A stretch of DNA of 32,517 bases. Origin: Paraburkholderia sp. C35 (GTDB taxonomy: Bacteria > Pseudomonadota > Gammaproteobacteria > Burkholderiales > Burkholderiaceae). The translations under genes were made by a program, and so were the position numbers. This document shows, one piece after another, positions 8,014 through 16,541 of this stretch. The notes below the pieces were generated by a model that saw only the letters and a list, made by a program, of their open reading frames with translations, was not told the DNA's origin and did no database searches. Numbering within the stretch: position 1 is the stretch's first letter; each line of letters starts with the position of its first letter. Location of the stretch: the NCBI RefSeq assembly GCF_003121405.1, contig NZ_QBUY01000106.1:1-32517 (forward strand). The letters run 5' to 3'.

Positions 8014-8126
8014 CTGCCACGCTCCAGAAGAATCACATCTTGCGAAGAGTGTAATTAATCCGCCGCAGCCGATACATATCTAAAATCAGGCAAACGACCG
8101 AATCCACCTTGGATGCGAAGGCCATC

Positions 8127-8606
8127 ATGACGAAACGCCTTAATTCCGATACAAAGCCTGCGCCCACAACACTCGACGATACCGACCGCGTGTTGCTGGC
8201 CAACCTCGCCGACGATGCCCGCCAGCCTGTCAGCGAACTCGCGCGCAACGTCGGCCTGTCGGCGCCCGCGACGGCAGACCGCTTGCGGCGCCTGGAGACG
8301 CAAGGCGTGATCGAGCGCTTCACGGTGCAGATCGATCCGCGCGCGCTCGGCTACACGCTGCAGGCCATCGTGCGCGTGAAGCCGCTGCCCGGACAGTTGC
8401 ATCTGGTGGAAGAGGTGATTCGCCGCATTCCTGAGTTCGTCGAATGCGACAAGGTGACGGGCGACGATTGCTTTATCTGTCGCCTGTATCTGCGCTCGAT
8501 CGATCAACTCGACGAGATTCTGTCGAAAGTGACCGAGCGTGCGGAAACGAGTACGGCGATCGTCAAGTCGACGCCGGTGCAGCGGCGCTTGCCGCCGCTC
8601 GTCTGA
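8127..8606 (+). CDS. Lrp/AsnC-family transcriptional regulator
   Basis: This 159-aa regulator has an N-terminal winged helix-turn-helix (about 17-70, with LARNVGLSAPATADRLRRLETQGVI as the recognition region) and a C-terminal RAM ligand-binding/oligomerisation domain (about 75-150). The start at 8127 has AAGG 5 nt upstream; a TTG at 8109 is less likely. It sits divergently next to the DMT transporter and probably controls it and itself in response to an amino acid. The AT-rich shared promoter includes GATACATATC (GATA-ca-TATC), a possible binding site. The ligand is unknown. Confidence 0.92.
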   Translation: MTKRLNSDTKPAPTTLDDTDRVLLANLADDARQPVSELARNVGLSAPATADRLRRLETQGVIERFTVQIDPRALGYTLQAIVRVKPLPGQLHLVEEVIRRIPEFVECDKVTGDDCFICRLYLRSIDQLDEILSKVTERAETSTAIVKSTPVQRRLPPLV

Positions 8607-8637
8607 ATCGACGAACGGCAGCAGGCGCGCGAGAAAA

Positions 8638-9528
8638 TCAAAGCTCGACGGCTTCGAAGAACGACAGCATTTCCGCGACCAGTTCAGCGGGCGCTTCCTC
8701 GGGAATATAGTGGCCGCACGACAGCGATCTGCCGCTGACGTCGCGCGCGACCTTGCGCCATTCGGCAACGGGCTCGAAGCATTTTTCGACCACGCCTTCC
8801 GCGCCCCACAGCACGCGTAACGGACAGGCGATCTTGTGTCCGCGCTCGATATCCGCGCGATCGTGTTCGAGATCGATGGTCGCCGACGCGCGATAGTCCT
8901 CGCACATTGCATGCACGGCGCCCGGCTGCCGCAGCGCCTTGCGATACTCGGCCAGCACTTCAGGCGCGAACGGCGCGAGGCCCGCGTGACGACTGCCCAT
9001 CACGCGATCGACGTAGACATCGGGATTGCCTTCGATCAGCGTCTCCGGCAGCGGCTCCGGCTGGATCAGGAAGAACCAGTGGAAATAGAGCGTGGCGAAG
9101 GTGCGGTCGGTGGCTTCGTACATCGCGAGCGTCGGCGCGATGTCGAGCAGCATCAGACGTTCGACGGCGTCCGGGAAGTCGAGCGCCATCCGGTGCGCGA
9201 CGCGTGCGCCGCGATCGTGCGCGCAAACCAGAAAGCGCTCGTGGCCGAAGTGACGCATCACGGCGACCTGATCGGCGGCCATCGCGCGTTTCGAATACGG
9301 CGCGTGCGTTTCATCGCTCGGCGGTTTGCCTGACGCGCCGTAGCCGCGCAGATCGGTGGCGATCACCGTGAAATGCTCGGCCAGCTGCGCCGCGCAGCGA
9401 TGCCAGATCAGATGGCTCTGGGGATGACCGTGCAGCAGCAGCAAAGGCGGGCCGCTTCCGCCTTTGACTCCGTGAATATCGACGTCGCCGGCCGTGACCC
9501 GAAAAGGTGTGAAGTCCGCGAAGGGCAT
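8638..9528 (-). CDS. Fluoroacetate/haloacetate dehalogenase-like alpha/beta hydrolase
   Basis: This 296-aa alpha/beta hydrolase has an aspartate nucleophile instead of serine: CAHDRGARVAHRMALD with Asp about 105. Arg about 106 and 109 match the carboxylate-binding arginines of fluoroacetate dehalogenase. Asp about 129 (LLDIAP), His-Trp at about 150-151 (FHWFFL, the halide pocket), Tyr about 212 (EDYRAS) and the catalytic His about 273 (CGHYIPEE) follow in order, at positions within one or two residues of those I recall for the Burkholderia sp. FA1 enzyme. The predicted reaction is hydrolysis of a C-halogen bond in a haloacetate to give glycolate and halide. ATG 9528 is preferred to an upstream in-frame ATG at 9651 because it gives the family N-terminus. 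Real substrates could differ, for example other small haloacids. Confidence 0.88.
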   Translation of the reverse strand: MPFADFTPFRVTAGDVDIHGVKGGSGPPLLLLHGHPQSHLIWHRCAAQLAEHFTVIATDLRGYGASGKPPSDETHAPYSKRAMAADQVAVMRHFGHERFLVCAHDRGARVAHRMALDFPDAVERLMLLDIAPTLAMYEATDRTFATLYFHWFFLIQPEPLPETLIEGNPDVYVDRVMGSRHAGLAPFAPEVLAEYRKALRQPGAVHAMCEDYRASATIDLEHDRADIERGHKIACPLRVLWGAEGVVEKCFEPVAEWRKVARDVSGRSLSCGHYIPEEAPAELVAEMLSFFEAVEL

Positions 9529-9665
9529 GTCGGATCTCGTTGTCGTTGTAAGTCTGGGCATTGTAGAAGGCGGCTGTGACGCTGCGAGTGGGATAACCCA
9601 CGCTTTCATAGAACCTGAACTCTCCTTCGAACCGCATCGGACGAGCAACACGACGCAGAGTGCCC

Positions 9666-9684
9666 TATAATCGAACGATCGTTC
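9666..9684 (+). promoter_or_regulatory. -10 box with overlapping palindromic operator
   Basis: TATAAT at 9666-9671 is a perfect sigma70 -10 match. It is followed at once by the perfect 12-bp palindrome GAACGATCGTTC (9673-9684), which would cover the transcription start. No good -35 is visible. The site lies between the divergent dehalogenase and nitronate monooxygenase genes, so a repressor (TetR-type is a guess) could control one or both. Confidence 0.5.
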
Positions 9685-9791
9685 TTAAATTTGTATTTCA
9701 ACGGCTGTTTGAAACGGACACGCGGACAGCAGCCGCTACACTCATATCGCCGGGCATGGATGCACCGGCATGTCGAATGGAGACTCGCACC

Positions 9792-10751
9792 ATGGCCTTG
9801 CCCGCCGTCCTGCAAAACCTTGCCCTGCCCGTCGTCGCCTCGCCGATGTTCATCGTCAGCTACCCGGAACTCGTGCTTGCGCAATGCAAGGCGGGGATCG
9901 TCGGGTCGTTTCCGGCGCTCAACGCGCGCCCGGCCGAATTGCTCGACGAATGGCTGACGCAGATTCAGGCGTCGCTCGCCGAGCACAAGGCGGCGAACCC
10001 GGCCGCCATCATCGGGCCGATCGCCGTCAATCAGATCGTGCATCAGTCGAATGCGCGGCTCGAACACGACATTCGGGTGTGCGTCGACCACAAGGTGCCG
10101 ATTTTCATTACGAGCCTGCGCGCGCCCGCGAAGGAAATCGTCGATGCCGTGCACAGCTACGGCGGCATCGTGCTGCACGACGTGATCAATATGCGTCATG
10201 CGCAGAAGGCGCTGGAAGCGGGCGTGGATGGCCTGATCCTCGTCGCGGCGGGCGCGGGCGGCCATGCGGGCACGACCTCGCCGTTCGCGCTGGTCGGCGA
10301 AGTGCGGCGCATGTTCGACGGTCCGATCGTGCTGTCGGGATCGATTGCGAACGGCGGCTCGATTCTCGCCGCGCAGGCAATGGGCGCCGACCTCGCGTAC
10401 ATGGGCACACGCTTCATCGCGACGAAGGAAGCGCATGCCGTCGAAGGCTACAAGCAGGCGATCATCAACTCGAATTCCGCCGACATCATCTACACGAACC
10501 TGTTCACGGGCGTGCACGGCAACTACATCCGCGAAAGCATCGTGAACGCGGGTCTCGATCCCGACGCGCTGCCCGAGTCGGACAAGACGGCGATGAACTT
10601 CGGCAGCGACAAGGCGAAGGCGTGGAAAGACATCTGGGGCGCAGGCCAGGGCGTCGGTTTGATGAACGACGTGCCGAGTGTCGGTGAACTGGTCGCACGT
10701 CTGAAGGACGAGTATCAGGCGGCGAAGACACGGCTGGGTATCGGCCGCTGA
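9792..10751 (+). CDS. Nitronate monooxygenase-like FMN oxidoreductase
   Basis: This 319-aa TIM-barrel flavoprotein belongs to the 2-nitropropane dioxygenase/nitronate monooxygenase family, which binds FMN and oxidises alkyl nitronates; some relatives are enoyl-ACP reductase- or quinone reductase-like. Landmarks are VVASPMF near the N-terminus, the FMN-phosphate and active-site motif AAGAGGHAGT (about 152-161, His about 158), LSGSIANGGSILAAQAMGADLAYMGTRFIAT and GQGVGLMNDV near the end. Starting at ATG 9792 gives the expected N-terminus. A longer frame back to 9660 runs through the promoter. It is divergent from the dehalogenase-like gene and followed by a strong terminator. The exact substrate is not deducible. 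Confidence 0.9.
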   Translation: MALPAVLQNLALPVVASPMFIVSYPELVLAQCKAGIVGSFPALNARPAELLDEWLTQIQASLAEHKAANPAAIIGPIAVNQIVHQSNARLEHDIRVCVDHKVPIFITSLRAPAKEIVDAVHSYGGIVLHDVINMRHAQKALEAGVDGLILVAAGAGGHAGTTSPFALVGEVRRMFDGPIVLSGSIANGGSILAAQAMGADLAYMGTRFIATKEAHAVEGYKQAIINSNSADIIYTNLFTGVHGNYIRESIVNAGLDPDALPESDKTAMNFGSDKAKAWKDIWGAGQGVGLMNDVPSVGELVARLKDEYQAAKTRLGIGR

Positions 10752-10772
10752 TTCGATGGCATGGCAGGCAAG

Positions 10773-10804
10773 AAAAAAGCCGCGTTCGCTAGACGCGGCT
10801 TTTT
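10773..10804. terminator. Bidirectional intrinsic terminator
   Basis: The 8-bp perfect stem AGCCGCGT/ACGCGGCT (10778-10785 with 10793-10800) has a 7-nt loop. It has an A-run before and a T-run after, so it can end the plus-strand nitronate monooxygenase transcript and the converging minus-strand icmF transcript. Confidence 0.9.
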
Positions 10805-10819
10805 CGTTTTCGCGCGGCG

Positions 10820-13800
10820 TCACATGTTGCGCCGGTACTGACCGCCCACTTCGAACAGCGCGTGCGTGATCTGACCGAGCGAGCAGACGCGCACCGCATC
10901 CATCAACACGGCGAAGACGTTTTCATCGTCGATAACGGCCTGCTTCAGACGCGCCAGCATCGCCGGCGCGTCGCTTTCGTGCGATGACTGGAACGCGCGC
11001 AAGCGCTTCAATTGCCCCTGCTTTTCGTCTTCCGTCGAACGCGCGAGCGCAATCGGCGGCGGCGCGTCGTGCGCATGCGCGCCGAGGAACGTATTCACGC
11101 CGACTATCGGATACGAGCCGTCATGCTTGCGATGCTCGTACAGCATCGATTCGTCCTGAATCCGGCCACGCTGATAACCGGTTTCCATCGCGCCGAGCAC
11201 GCCGCCGCGCTCGGTGAGCCGGTCGAACTCCGCGAGCACGGCGGCTTCGACGAGATCCGTCAGTTCGTCGATGACGAAACTGCCCTGATTCGGATTCTGG
11301 TTCTTCGCCAGGCCCCACTCGCGATTGATGATCAGCTGGATCGCGACCGCGCGGCGCACGGAGTCTTCCGTCGGCGTCGTGATGGCTTCGTCGAATGCGT
11401 TGGTGTGCAGCGAATTGCAGTTGTCGTAAATCGCGATCAGCGCCTGCAAGGTCGTGCGGATGTCGTTGAAGTCGATTTCCTGTGCATGCAGGCTGCGGCC
11501 CGACGTTTGCACGTGGTACTTCAGCTTCTGGCTGCGCTCGTTCGCGCCGTAACGATCGCGCATCGCCACCGCCCAGATACGCCGCGCGACACGGCCGAGC
11601 ACCGTGTATTCCGGGTCCATCCCGTTCGAGAAGAAGAACGACAGGTTCGGCGCGAAATCGTCGATAGGCATGCCGCGCGCGAGATACGCCTCGACATAGG
11701 TAAAGCCGTTCGCCAGCGTGTACGCGAGCTGCGAGATCGGGTTCGCGCCCGCTTCCGCGATGTGATAGCCGGAGATCGACACCGAATAGAAATTGCGCAC
11801 GCCATGTTCGACGAAATATGTCTGGATGTCGCCCATCACCTTCAGGCTGAATTCCGTCGAGAAGATGCAGGTATTCTGACCTTGATCTTCTTTCAGGATG
11901 TCGGCCTGCACGGTGCCGCGCACGTTTTCGAGCGCGAAGCGGCGCGCGGCGTCGAGTTCCTGCTGCGACGGCTCACGGTTTTCCTGCTGCGCTTTGGCGC
12001 GTACCGAGGCGATCTGCTGATCGATCGCCACGTTGAAGAACATGGCGAGAAGGGTCGGCGCCGGTCCGTTGATCGTCATCGACACCGACGTTTCAGGCGA
12101 GCACAGGTCGAAGCCGTCGTAGAGCGCGTTCATGTCGTCGAGTGTCGCTACCGACACGCCGGAATTCCCCACCTTGCCGTAGATGTCGGGCCGTTCGTGC
12201 GGCTCTTCGCCGTAGAGCGTGACGGAGTCGAACGCCGTCGACAGACGCTTGGCGGGCATGCCTTCGGAGAGCAGCTTGAAACGCCGGTTGGTGCGAAACG
12301 GATCGCCCTCGCCCGCGAACATGCGGGTCGGATCTTCGTTCTCACGGCGAAACGGGAACACGCCCGCCGTGAACGGGAAATAGCCGGGCAAATTGTCGAG
12401 CATCAGCCAGCGCAGGATCTCACCGGGATCTGTGAATGCGGGCAGCGCGACTTTGCGAATCTTCGAGCCAGATAGCGTTTCGACGGTGAGCGCGGTGCGG
12501 ATTTCCTTATCGCGGATCCTGACGACATGTTCTTCGCCCGAATACGCGGCCACCGATTGCGGCCACGCGTCGAGCAACGCCTTTTCGCGCTCGCCGAGTT
12601 GCGAGGTTCGTGTGCCGATGAGTTTGTCTATCGCCGTCGTGTCCGGCGCGTTGTCGCCGGTCTCGGTCAGCATGCGGCGCGCTTCGACAAGTTGCCAGCG
12701 CTCGCGCGCAAGCTGCGATTGCGCCTCTGCCCGCTCGCGATAAGCGCGCACCGTCAGCGCGACATCCGACAGATAGCGCACACGCGCAGGCGGCACGATC
12801 GCGTTGCGGCCTGTCGAATGGCGCACACCGTCCATCTTAGGCAGCTTTCCGTCGCTGTCGCGCAAGCCGTGTTCGCGCAAAGCCTTCGCGATGTTTTGGT
12901 ACACAGCCGTGACACCGTCATCATTGAAACGTGATGCAATCGACCCGAACACCGGCATTGCATCGATCTTCGCGGCGAACTTCTGCTGGTTGCGCTGGAC
13001 CTGCTTGGCGACGTCGCGCAATGCATCGGCGGCACCTTTGCGGTCGAACTTGTTGATCGCGACGAAATCGGCGAAGTCGAGCATGTCGATCTTCTCCAAC
13101 TGGCTCGCGGCGCCGAACTCGGGCGTCATCACGTACAGCGACTGATCGGCGTGCGGCACGATGGCCGCATCGCCCTGCCCGATGCCCGACGTCTCCACCA
13201 CGATAAGATCGAAACCTGCCATCTTGCAGGTATCGATGGCATCGGGCAGCGCATCGGAGATTTCGCTCGACGCATCGCGCGTCGCCAGCGAGCGCATGAA
13301 CACGTGCGGGCCGTTTCCCCAATCGCCGATTGCGTTCATGCGGATACGGTCGCCGAGCAGCGCACCGCCCGACTTGCGGCGCGACGGATCGATCGCGAGC
13401 ACGGCGATGGTCAGCGTGTCGCCGTAGTCGAGGCGAAAACGGCGGATCAGCTCATCGGTCAGCGAGGACTTGCCCGCGCCGCCGGTTCCCGTGATGCCAA
13501 GCACAGGGACGCGCGTTTGCGCAGCGTGGGTCGTGAGTTCCGCGCGCGTATCGGCATCGACATCACCTGTTTCCAGCGACGTGATCAATTGCGCGAGCTT
13601 GCGGAACGCGGCGACACGCGCCGCCGGATGCGGGTCGCGGTGCATGGCCGCTTTCAGTTCGCGAGCCAGTTGCGCAGGCTGCGCATCGACTCGCGCGGCA
13701 TCCCGACAGCGCGCGATCATGTCGTCGATCATGCCTTGCAGCCCCAGCCGCTGGCCGTCGTGCGGTGAGTAGATGCGCTCGACGCCATAGCGCTGCAACG

Positions 13801-14194
13801 CAGCGATCTCGTCCGGGACGATCACGCCGCCACCGCCGCCGAATACCTTGATCCGTTGGCCGCCGCGCTCGCGCAGCAGATCGACGAGATAACGGAAATA
13901 TTCGACGTGGCCGCCCTGATAGCTCGACACGGCGACGCCGTCCGCGTCTTCGTGCAACGCGGCTGTCGCCACCTCTTCGACCGAGCGGTTGTGGCCGAGA
14001 TGAATCACCTCGACGCCGCTCGCCTGCAGGATGCGCCGCATGATGTTGATCGACGCGTCGTGGCCGTCGAATAGCGCGGCGGCCGTGACGAAACGCAGGC
14101 GTCGCGAAGAGGGCTCGACGGGCGCGCGCGGCGTGGCAGCCTGGGAAGCGGGCACGTCGTCGCCGATGCGCTGCGGCGTGGAAAGATCAGTCAT
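10820..14194 (-). CDS. icmF: Fused isobutyryl-CoA mutase IcmF
   Basis: This 1124-aa protein fuses three parts: a B12-binding domain (about 33-165, lower-ligand motif DGHD with His about 45, SSYQGGH, GGGGG), a MeaB/ArgK-type G-protein chaperone (about 228-480, Walker A GITGTGGAGKSS, NKFD base-recognition motif at about 381) and the mutase TIM barrel (about 560-1124). It interconverts isobutyryl-CoA and n-butyryl-CoA using adenosylcobalamin, with GTP driving cofactor loading. Substrate choice can be read. Where methylmalonyl-CoA mutase has Arg before NTYIF, this protein has Gln (GQNTCIF, about 773), and GVFPF carries Phe (about 613) where the mutase appears to have Tyr. Both are isobutyryl-type. 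The conserved active-site His is about 811. The start has a GGGGGA ribosome binding site. Confidence 0.96.
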   Translation of the reverse strand: MTDLSTPQRIGDDVPASQAATPRAPVEPSSRRLRFVTAAALFDGHDASINIMRRILQASGVEVIHLGHNRSVEEVATAALHEDADGVAVSSYQGGHVEYFRYLVDLLRERGGQRIKVFGGGGGVIVPDEIAALQRYGVERIYSPHDGQRLGLQGMIDDMIARCRDAARVDAQPAQLARELKAAMHRDPHPAARVAAFRKLAQLITSLETGDVDADTRAELTTHAAQTRVPVLGITGTGGAGKSSLTDELIRRFRLDYGDTLTIAVLAIDPSRRKSGGALLGDRIRMNAIGDWGNGPHVFMRSLATRDASSEISDALPDAIDTCKMAGFDLIVVETSGIGQGDAAIVPHADQSLYVMTPEFGAASQLEKIDMLDFADFVAINKFDRKGAADALRDVAKQVQRNQQKFAAKIDAMPVFGSIASRFNDDGVTAVYQNIAKALREHGLRDSDGKLPKMDGVRHSTGRNAIVPPARVRYLSDVALTVRAYRERAEAQSQLARERWQLVEARRMLTETGDNAPDTTAIDKLIGTRTSQLGEREKALLDAWPQSVAAYSGEEHVVRIRDKEIRTALTVETLSGSKIRKVALPAFTDPGEILRWLMLDNLPGYFPFTAGVFPFRRENEDPTRMFAGEGDPFRTNRRFKLLSEGMPAKRLSTAFDSVTLYGEEPHERPDIYGKVGNSGVSVATLDDMNALYDGFDLCSPETSVSMTINGPAPTLLAMFFNVAIDQQIASVRAKAQQENREPSQQELDAARRFALENVRGTVQADILKEDQGQNTCIFSTEFSLKVMGDIQTYFVEHGVRNFYSVSISGYHIAEAGANPISQLAYTLANGFTYVEAYLARGMPIDDFAPNLSFFFSNGMDPEYTVLGRVARRIWAVAMRDRYGANERSQKLKYHVQTSGRSLHAQEIDFNDIRTTLQALIAIYDNCNSLHTNAFDEAITTPTEDSVRRAVAIQLIINREWGLAKNQNPNQGSFVIDELTDLVEAAVLAEFDRLTERGGVLGAMETGYQRGRIQDESMLYEHRKHDGSYPIVGVNTFLGAHAHDAPPPIALARSTEDEKQGQLKRLRAFQSSHESDAPAMLARLKQAVIDDENVFAVLMDAVRVCSLGQITHALFEVGGQYRRNM

Positions 14195-14253
14195 GTCTCC
14201 CCCGGATCGAATCGTCAGGTTCGTTCGAATCTGCGTTGCGGGTGCTGCAACCA

Positions 14254-14277
14254 GTATAACGATACGACCCGATCGTC
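14254..14277 (-). promoter_or_regulatory. icmF promoter -10 with imperfect palindrome
   Basis: On the minus strand TATACT (14259-14254) is a strong -10 about 60 bp before the icmF start. Directly upstream, where the spacer should be (14277-14260), is an imperfect inverted repeat, ACGATCG-ggt-CGTATCGT. No consensus -35 is seen. A repressor bound here would block the polymerase; the regulator is not identified. Confidence 0.45.
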
Positions 14278-14324
14278 CGTGCAGCGTTCAGCGCATGCGC
14301 GCCGCGCGCTATGCGTCACGCGTT

Positions 14325-15263
14325 TTATCGGGTGGCGAGCGCCCTGATCTGCTCGAGCGTCGGCCACAGCGTCTCGCTCGAAAAGCGCTCGGCGATGAAA
14401 TCGACGAACGAGCGCACCTTGGCCGACAGATGGCGGCGGCTTGCGTAGACGACGTGAATGGGCAGTTCGCGCGGCGGCAGTTCGTCGACCAGCAGCGGCA
14501 CGAGACGGCCGGCGGCGAGATCGTCGCCGATCACTTCCGTGCCGAGCAGCGCGAGCGCCGCGCCCTGCAACACGACCACGCGCTGCGCTTCGAGATGGTT
14601 GACGATCAGATTGCCCGACAGCTTGACGCGCGCGTTCTCGGCATTGGCGCCTGCGACCAGTTCGAGCGCCGACACGCCCGCATACTGGATAAAGTTGTGC
14701 CGCGCGAGATCGGCGGTGGTTTTGGGCGCGCCATGACGCTCGATATATTCCGGCGACGCGCACAGCACCAGATGCGCGGTCGCCACCTGCCGCGCGATCA
14801 GCGACGACGACTTGAGTCCCGACGGCGACGCGCGGATCGCGACATCGAAGCCCTCGTCGATCAGTTCGACGACACGGTCCGACAGCGTGATATCGACGGT
14901 GACTTGTGGATGCTGCGTCGCGTAATCGGCGACGGCGCTCATTACGTGACGCAGGCCGAATGCCGACAAGGTCGATACGCGCAGGCGCCCTTGCGGCACG
15001 ATGCTCGCAGCGCCGACGGCCTGCTCGGCTTCGTCGAGTTCGCCTAGCACCTGGCTCAGGCGCTCGTAGTATTCGCGGCCTGCTTCCGTTGGTGCGACGC
15101 GGCGTGTGGTGCGGTTCAGCAGCCGTGCGCCGAGCTGCTGTTCGAGATGCATCACGTGCTTGCTCGCCATTGCCGCCGACATGTCCATTTTCTCGGCCGC
15201 GCCGACGAAGCTGCCGACTTCGACGACGTGGCGGAAGACTTTCATGCTGACCAGGGTGTCCAT
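14325..15263 (-). CDS. LysR-family transcriptional regulator
   Basis: This 312-aa LysR-type regulator has an N-terminal winged helix-turn-helix (about 1-60: VVEVGSFVGAAEKMDMSAAMASKHVMHLEQQLGARLLNRTTR) and a C-terminal periplasmic-binding-protein-like effector domain (about 90-300). The sequence resembles the CrgA/DhcR-like subgroup, with QGRLRVSTLSAFG starting the effector domain. ATG 15263 was chosen because the HTH then begins at the usual position; an upstream in-frame ATG at 15416 runs into the porin terminator. It lies upstream of icmF on the same strand with a 130-bp gap and downstream of the porin. Either could be a target, but LysR regulators usually control divergent genes and none is divergent here. 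Confidence 0.9.
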   Translation of the reverse strand: MDTLVSMKVFRHVVEVGSFVGAAEKMDMSAAMASKHVMHLEQQLGARLLNRTTRRVAPTEAGREYYERLSQVLGELDEAEQAVGAASIVPQGRLRVSTLSAFGLRHVMSAVADYATQHPQVTVDITLSDRVVELIDEGFDVAIRASPSGLKSSSLIARQVATAHLVLCASPEYIERHGAPKTTADLARHNFIQYAGVSALELVAGANAENARVKLSGNLIVNHLEAQRVVVLQGAALALLGTEVIGDDLAAGRLVPLLVDELPPRELPIHVVYASRRHLSAKVRSFVDFIAERFSSETLWPTLEQIRALATR

Positions 15264-15379
15264 AGCGATGGGAATGAATCGAGGGGATTCACGCGACTTT
15301 ATCAAGTCGTGGGCGGTAATGGGCGGTGCAGCGAGTTCGTGGAAGAATGCGGCTGCTGGCAAAACCACCTGCGCAAATG

Positions 15380-15412
15380 AAAAAGCCCCGCCGTCCAAAG
15401 GACAACGAGGCT
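15380..15412 (-). terminator. Intrinsic terminator of the porin gene
   Basis: Read on the minus strand, a 13-bp stem (15412-15400 with 15396-15384, three G-U pairs) closes a 3-nt loop and is followed by a run of five T residues. It lies 50 bp past the porin stop and separates porin transcription from the LysR gene. Confidence 0.85.
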
Positions 15413-15461
15413 TCATCCATCAGGCTGCGCCTATGCGCGGCGCAGCAACAAGCACCTGCGA

Positions 15462-16541
15462 TCAGAACTTCGCGCGAATACCTGCGCCCGCCGTATAGCC
15501 GGAAGACTGACCCGTGTACTTGTCGTACAGGTACGCAGCATAGACATCGGTGCGCTTGGACAGCGGATAGTCGTAACCGATCGCCGCCGACTGATGCATC
15601 TGGTCCAGGCCACCCGCATCGCGCGAATACGCGTACGACGCCATCACCGTACCCGTGCCGAGCGGCACCGACACGCCGCCTTGCGCGGTGTTCACGTGCC
15701 AGCTGCCGACGTCCTGGTCGTTCTTCGTGTACATGTACTGGCCGTAGAACTTCACGAACTTCATGTCGTACGACACGCCCAGCTGCCCGACCGACTGGCT
15801 CCTCAAACCGCCGACCAGCGTGCTGAGGTCGGTTGGCGAGTTGTTGAAGTTGACGTACTGGAACACGCCCGTCGCCGCGAACGGACCGTGGAAGTACAGG
15901 AACTGCGCGCTGTACTTCTTCGAGCCGTTGTGATCGGCGGAATTGCCCAGCGCGTACATCGCGCTGCCCGACAGGCCGCTGAAGTCCGGCGTCGAATACT
16001 GGATCGCGTTGTTCCAGCCGGAATCGCCGACTACACCCATGTCCGTCGTGTAGGTCGGGAACGTGCCCAGACCGAGGAACACGTGATAGACCATCGGCGA
16101 GAACACGTACGAGTCGATGAACGGATTGAACAGGATCGTCGACACGAACAGTTGCGTGGTCAAACGGCCCGCCGTCACCGTACCGTACGGCGATTCGATA
16201 CCGACGTACGAGTTGCGGCCAAAGAACGTGTCACCGTCGAAGCGGCCATAGTGACCGTTCTGCGCGCGGAAGAAGTCTTCCAGTGTGAAGATCGCCTTGT
16301 AGCCGTTGCCCAGATCTTCCGAACCCTTGATGCCCCAGTACGACGTCGACATACCGCCGCCCGACACGTTCCACGCCGTCTGGCCAGCCGGGAATTTCGT
16401 GACGCCAACCCATTCGTCGATCTGGCCGTACAGCTGCACGCTCGACTGCGCGAACGACGACGTCGATGCAATGGCCAGCAACGCGCCGATCGCGCTCGCC
16501 TTCAGGGTAGTTTTCAGCGCACGGCTGACGGTGGTCTTCAT
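15462..16541 (-). CDS. Gram-negative outer-membrane porin
   Basis: This 359-aa porin of the OmpC-like/Gram_neg_porin family of betaproteobacteria is predicted to form a 16-stranded trimeric beta-barrel for passive solute uptake. A signal peptide covers about residues 1-31 (cleavage SFA|QSS). The mature protein opens with SSVQLYGQID, followed by the family segment SYWGIKGSEDLGNGYKAIFTLE and GRNSYVGIESPYGTVTAGR, which leads into the pore-constricting loop 3. It ends in AGAGIRAKF, with the C-terminal Phe needed for barrel assembly. GGAG 6 nt upstream fixes the start. It has its own terminator and a long 5' intergenic region, as expected for a regulated porin. Solute specificity cannot be inferred. 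Confidence 0.93.
   Translation of the reverse strand: MKTTVSRALKTTLKASAIGALLAIASTSSFAQSSVQLYGQIDEWVGVTKFPAGQTAWNVSGGGMSTSYWGIKGSEDLGNGYKAIFTLEDFFRAQNGHYGRFDGDTFFGRNSYVGIESPYGTVTAGRLTTQLFVSTILFNPFIDSYVFSPMVYHVFLGLGTFPTYTTDMGVVGDSGWNNAIQYSTPDFSGLSGSAMYALGNSADHNGSKKYSAQFLYFHGPFAATGVFQYVNFNNSPTDLSTLVGGLRSQSVGQLGVSYDMKFVKFYGQYMYTKNDQDVGSWHVNTAQGGVSVPLGTGTVMASYAYSRDAGGLDQMHQSAAIGYDYPLSKRTDVYAAYLYDKYTGQSSGYTAGAGIRAKF

Noticed and set aside
9606..10823. 405-aa minus-strand open frame over the nitronate monooxygenase
   Set aside because: It is antisense to a well-supported gene and crosses its promoter and the terminator at 10773-10804.
11012..12475. 487-aa plus-strand open frame
   Set aside because: It lies fully inside icmF on the opposite strand and has the Arg/His/Val-rich composition of a shadow frame.
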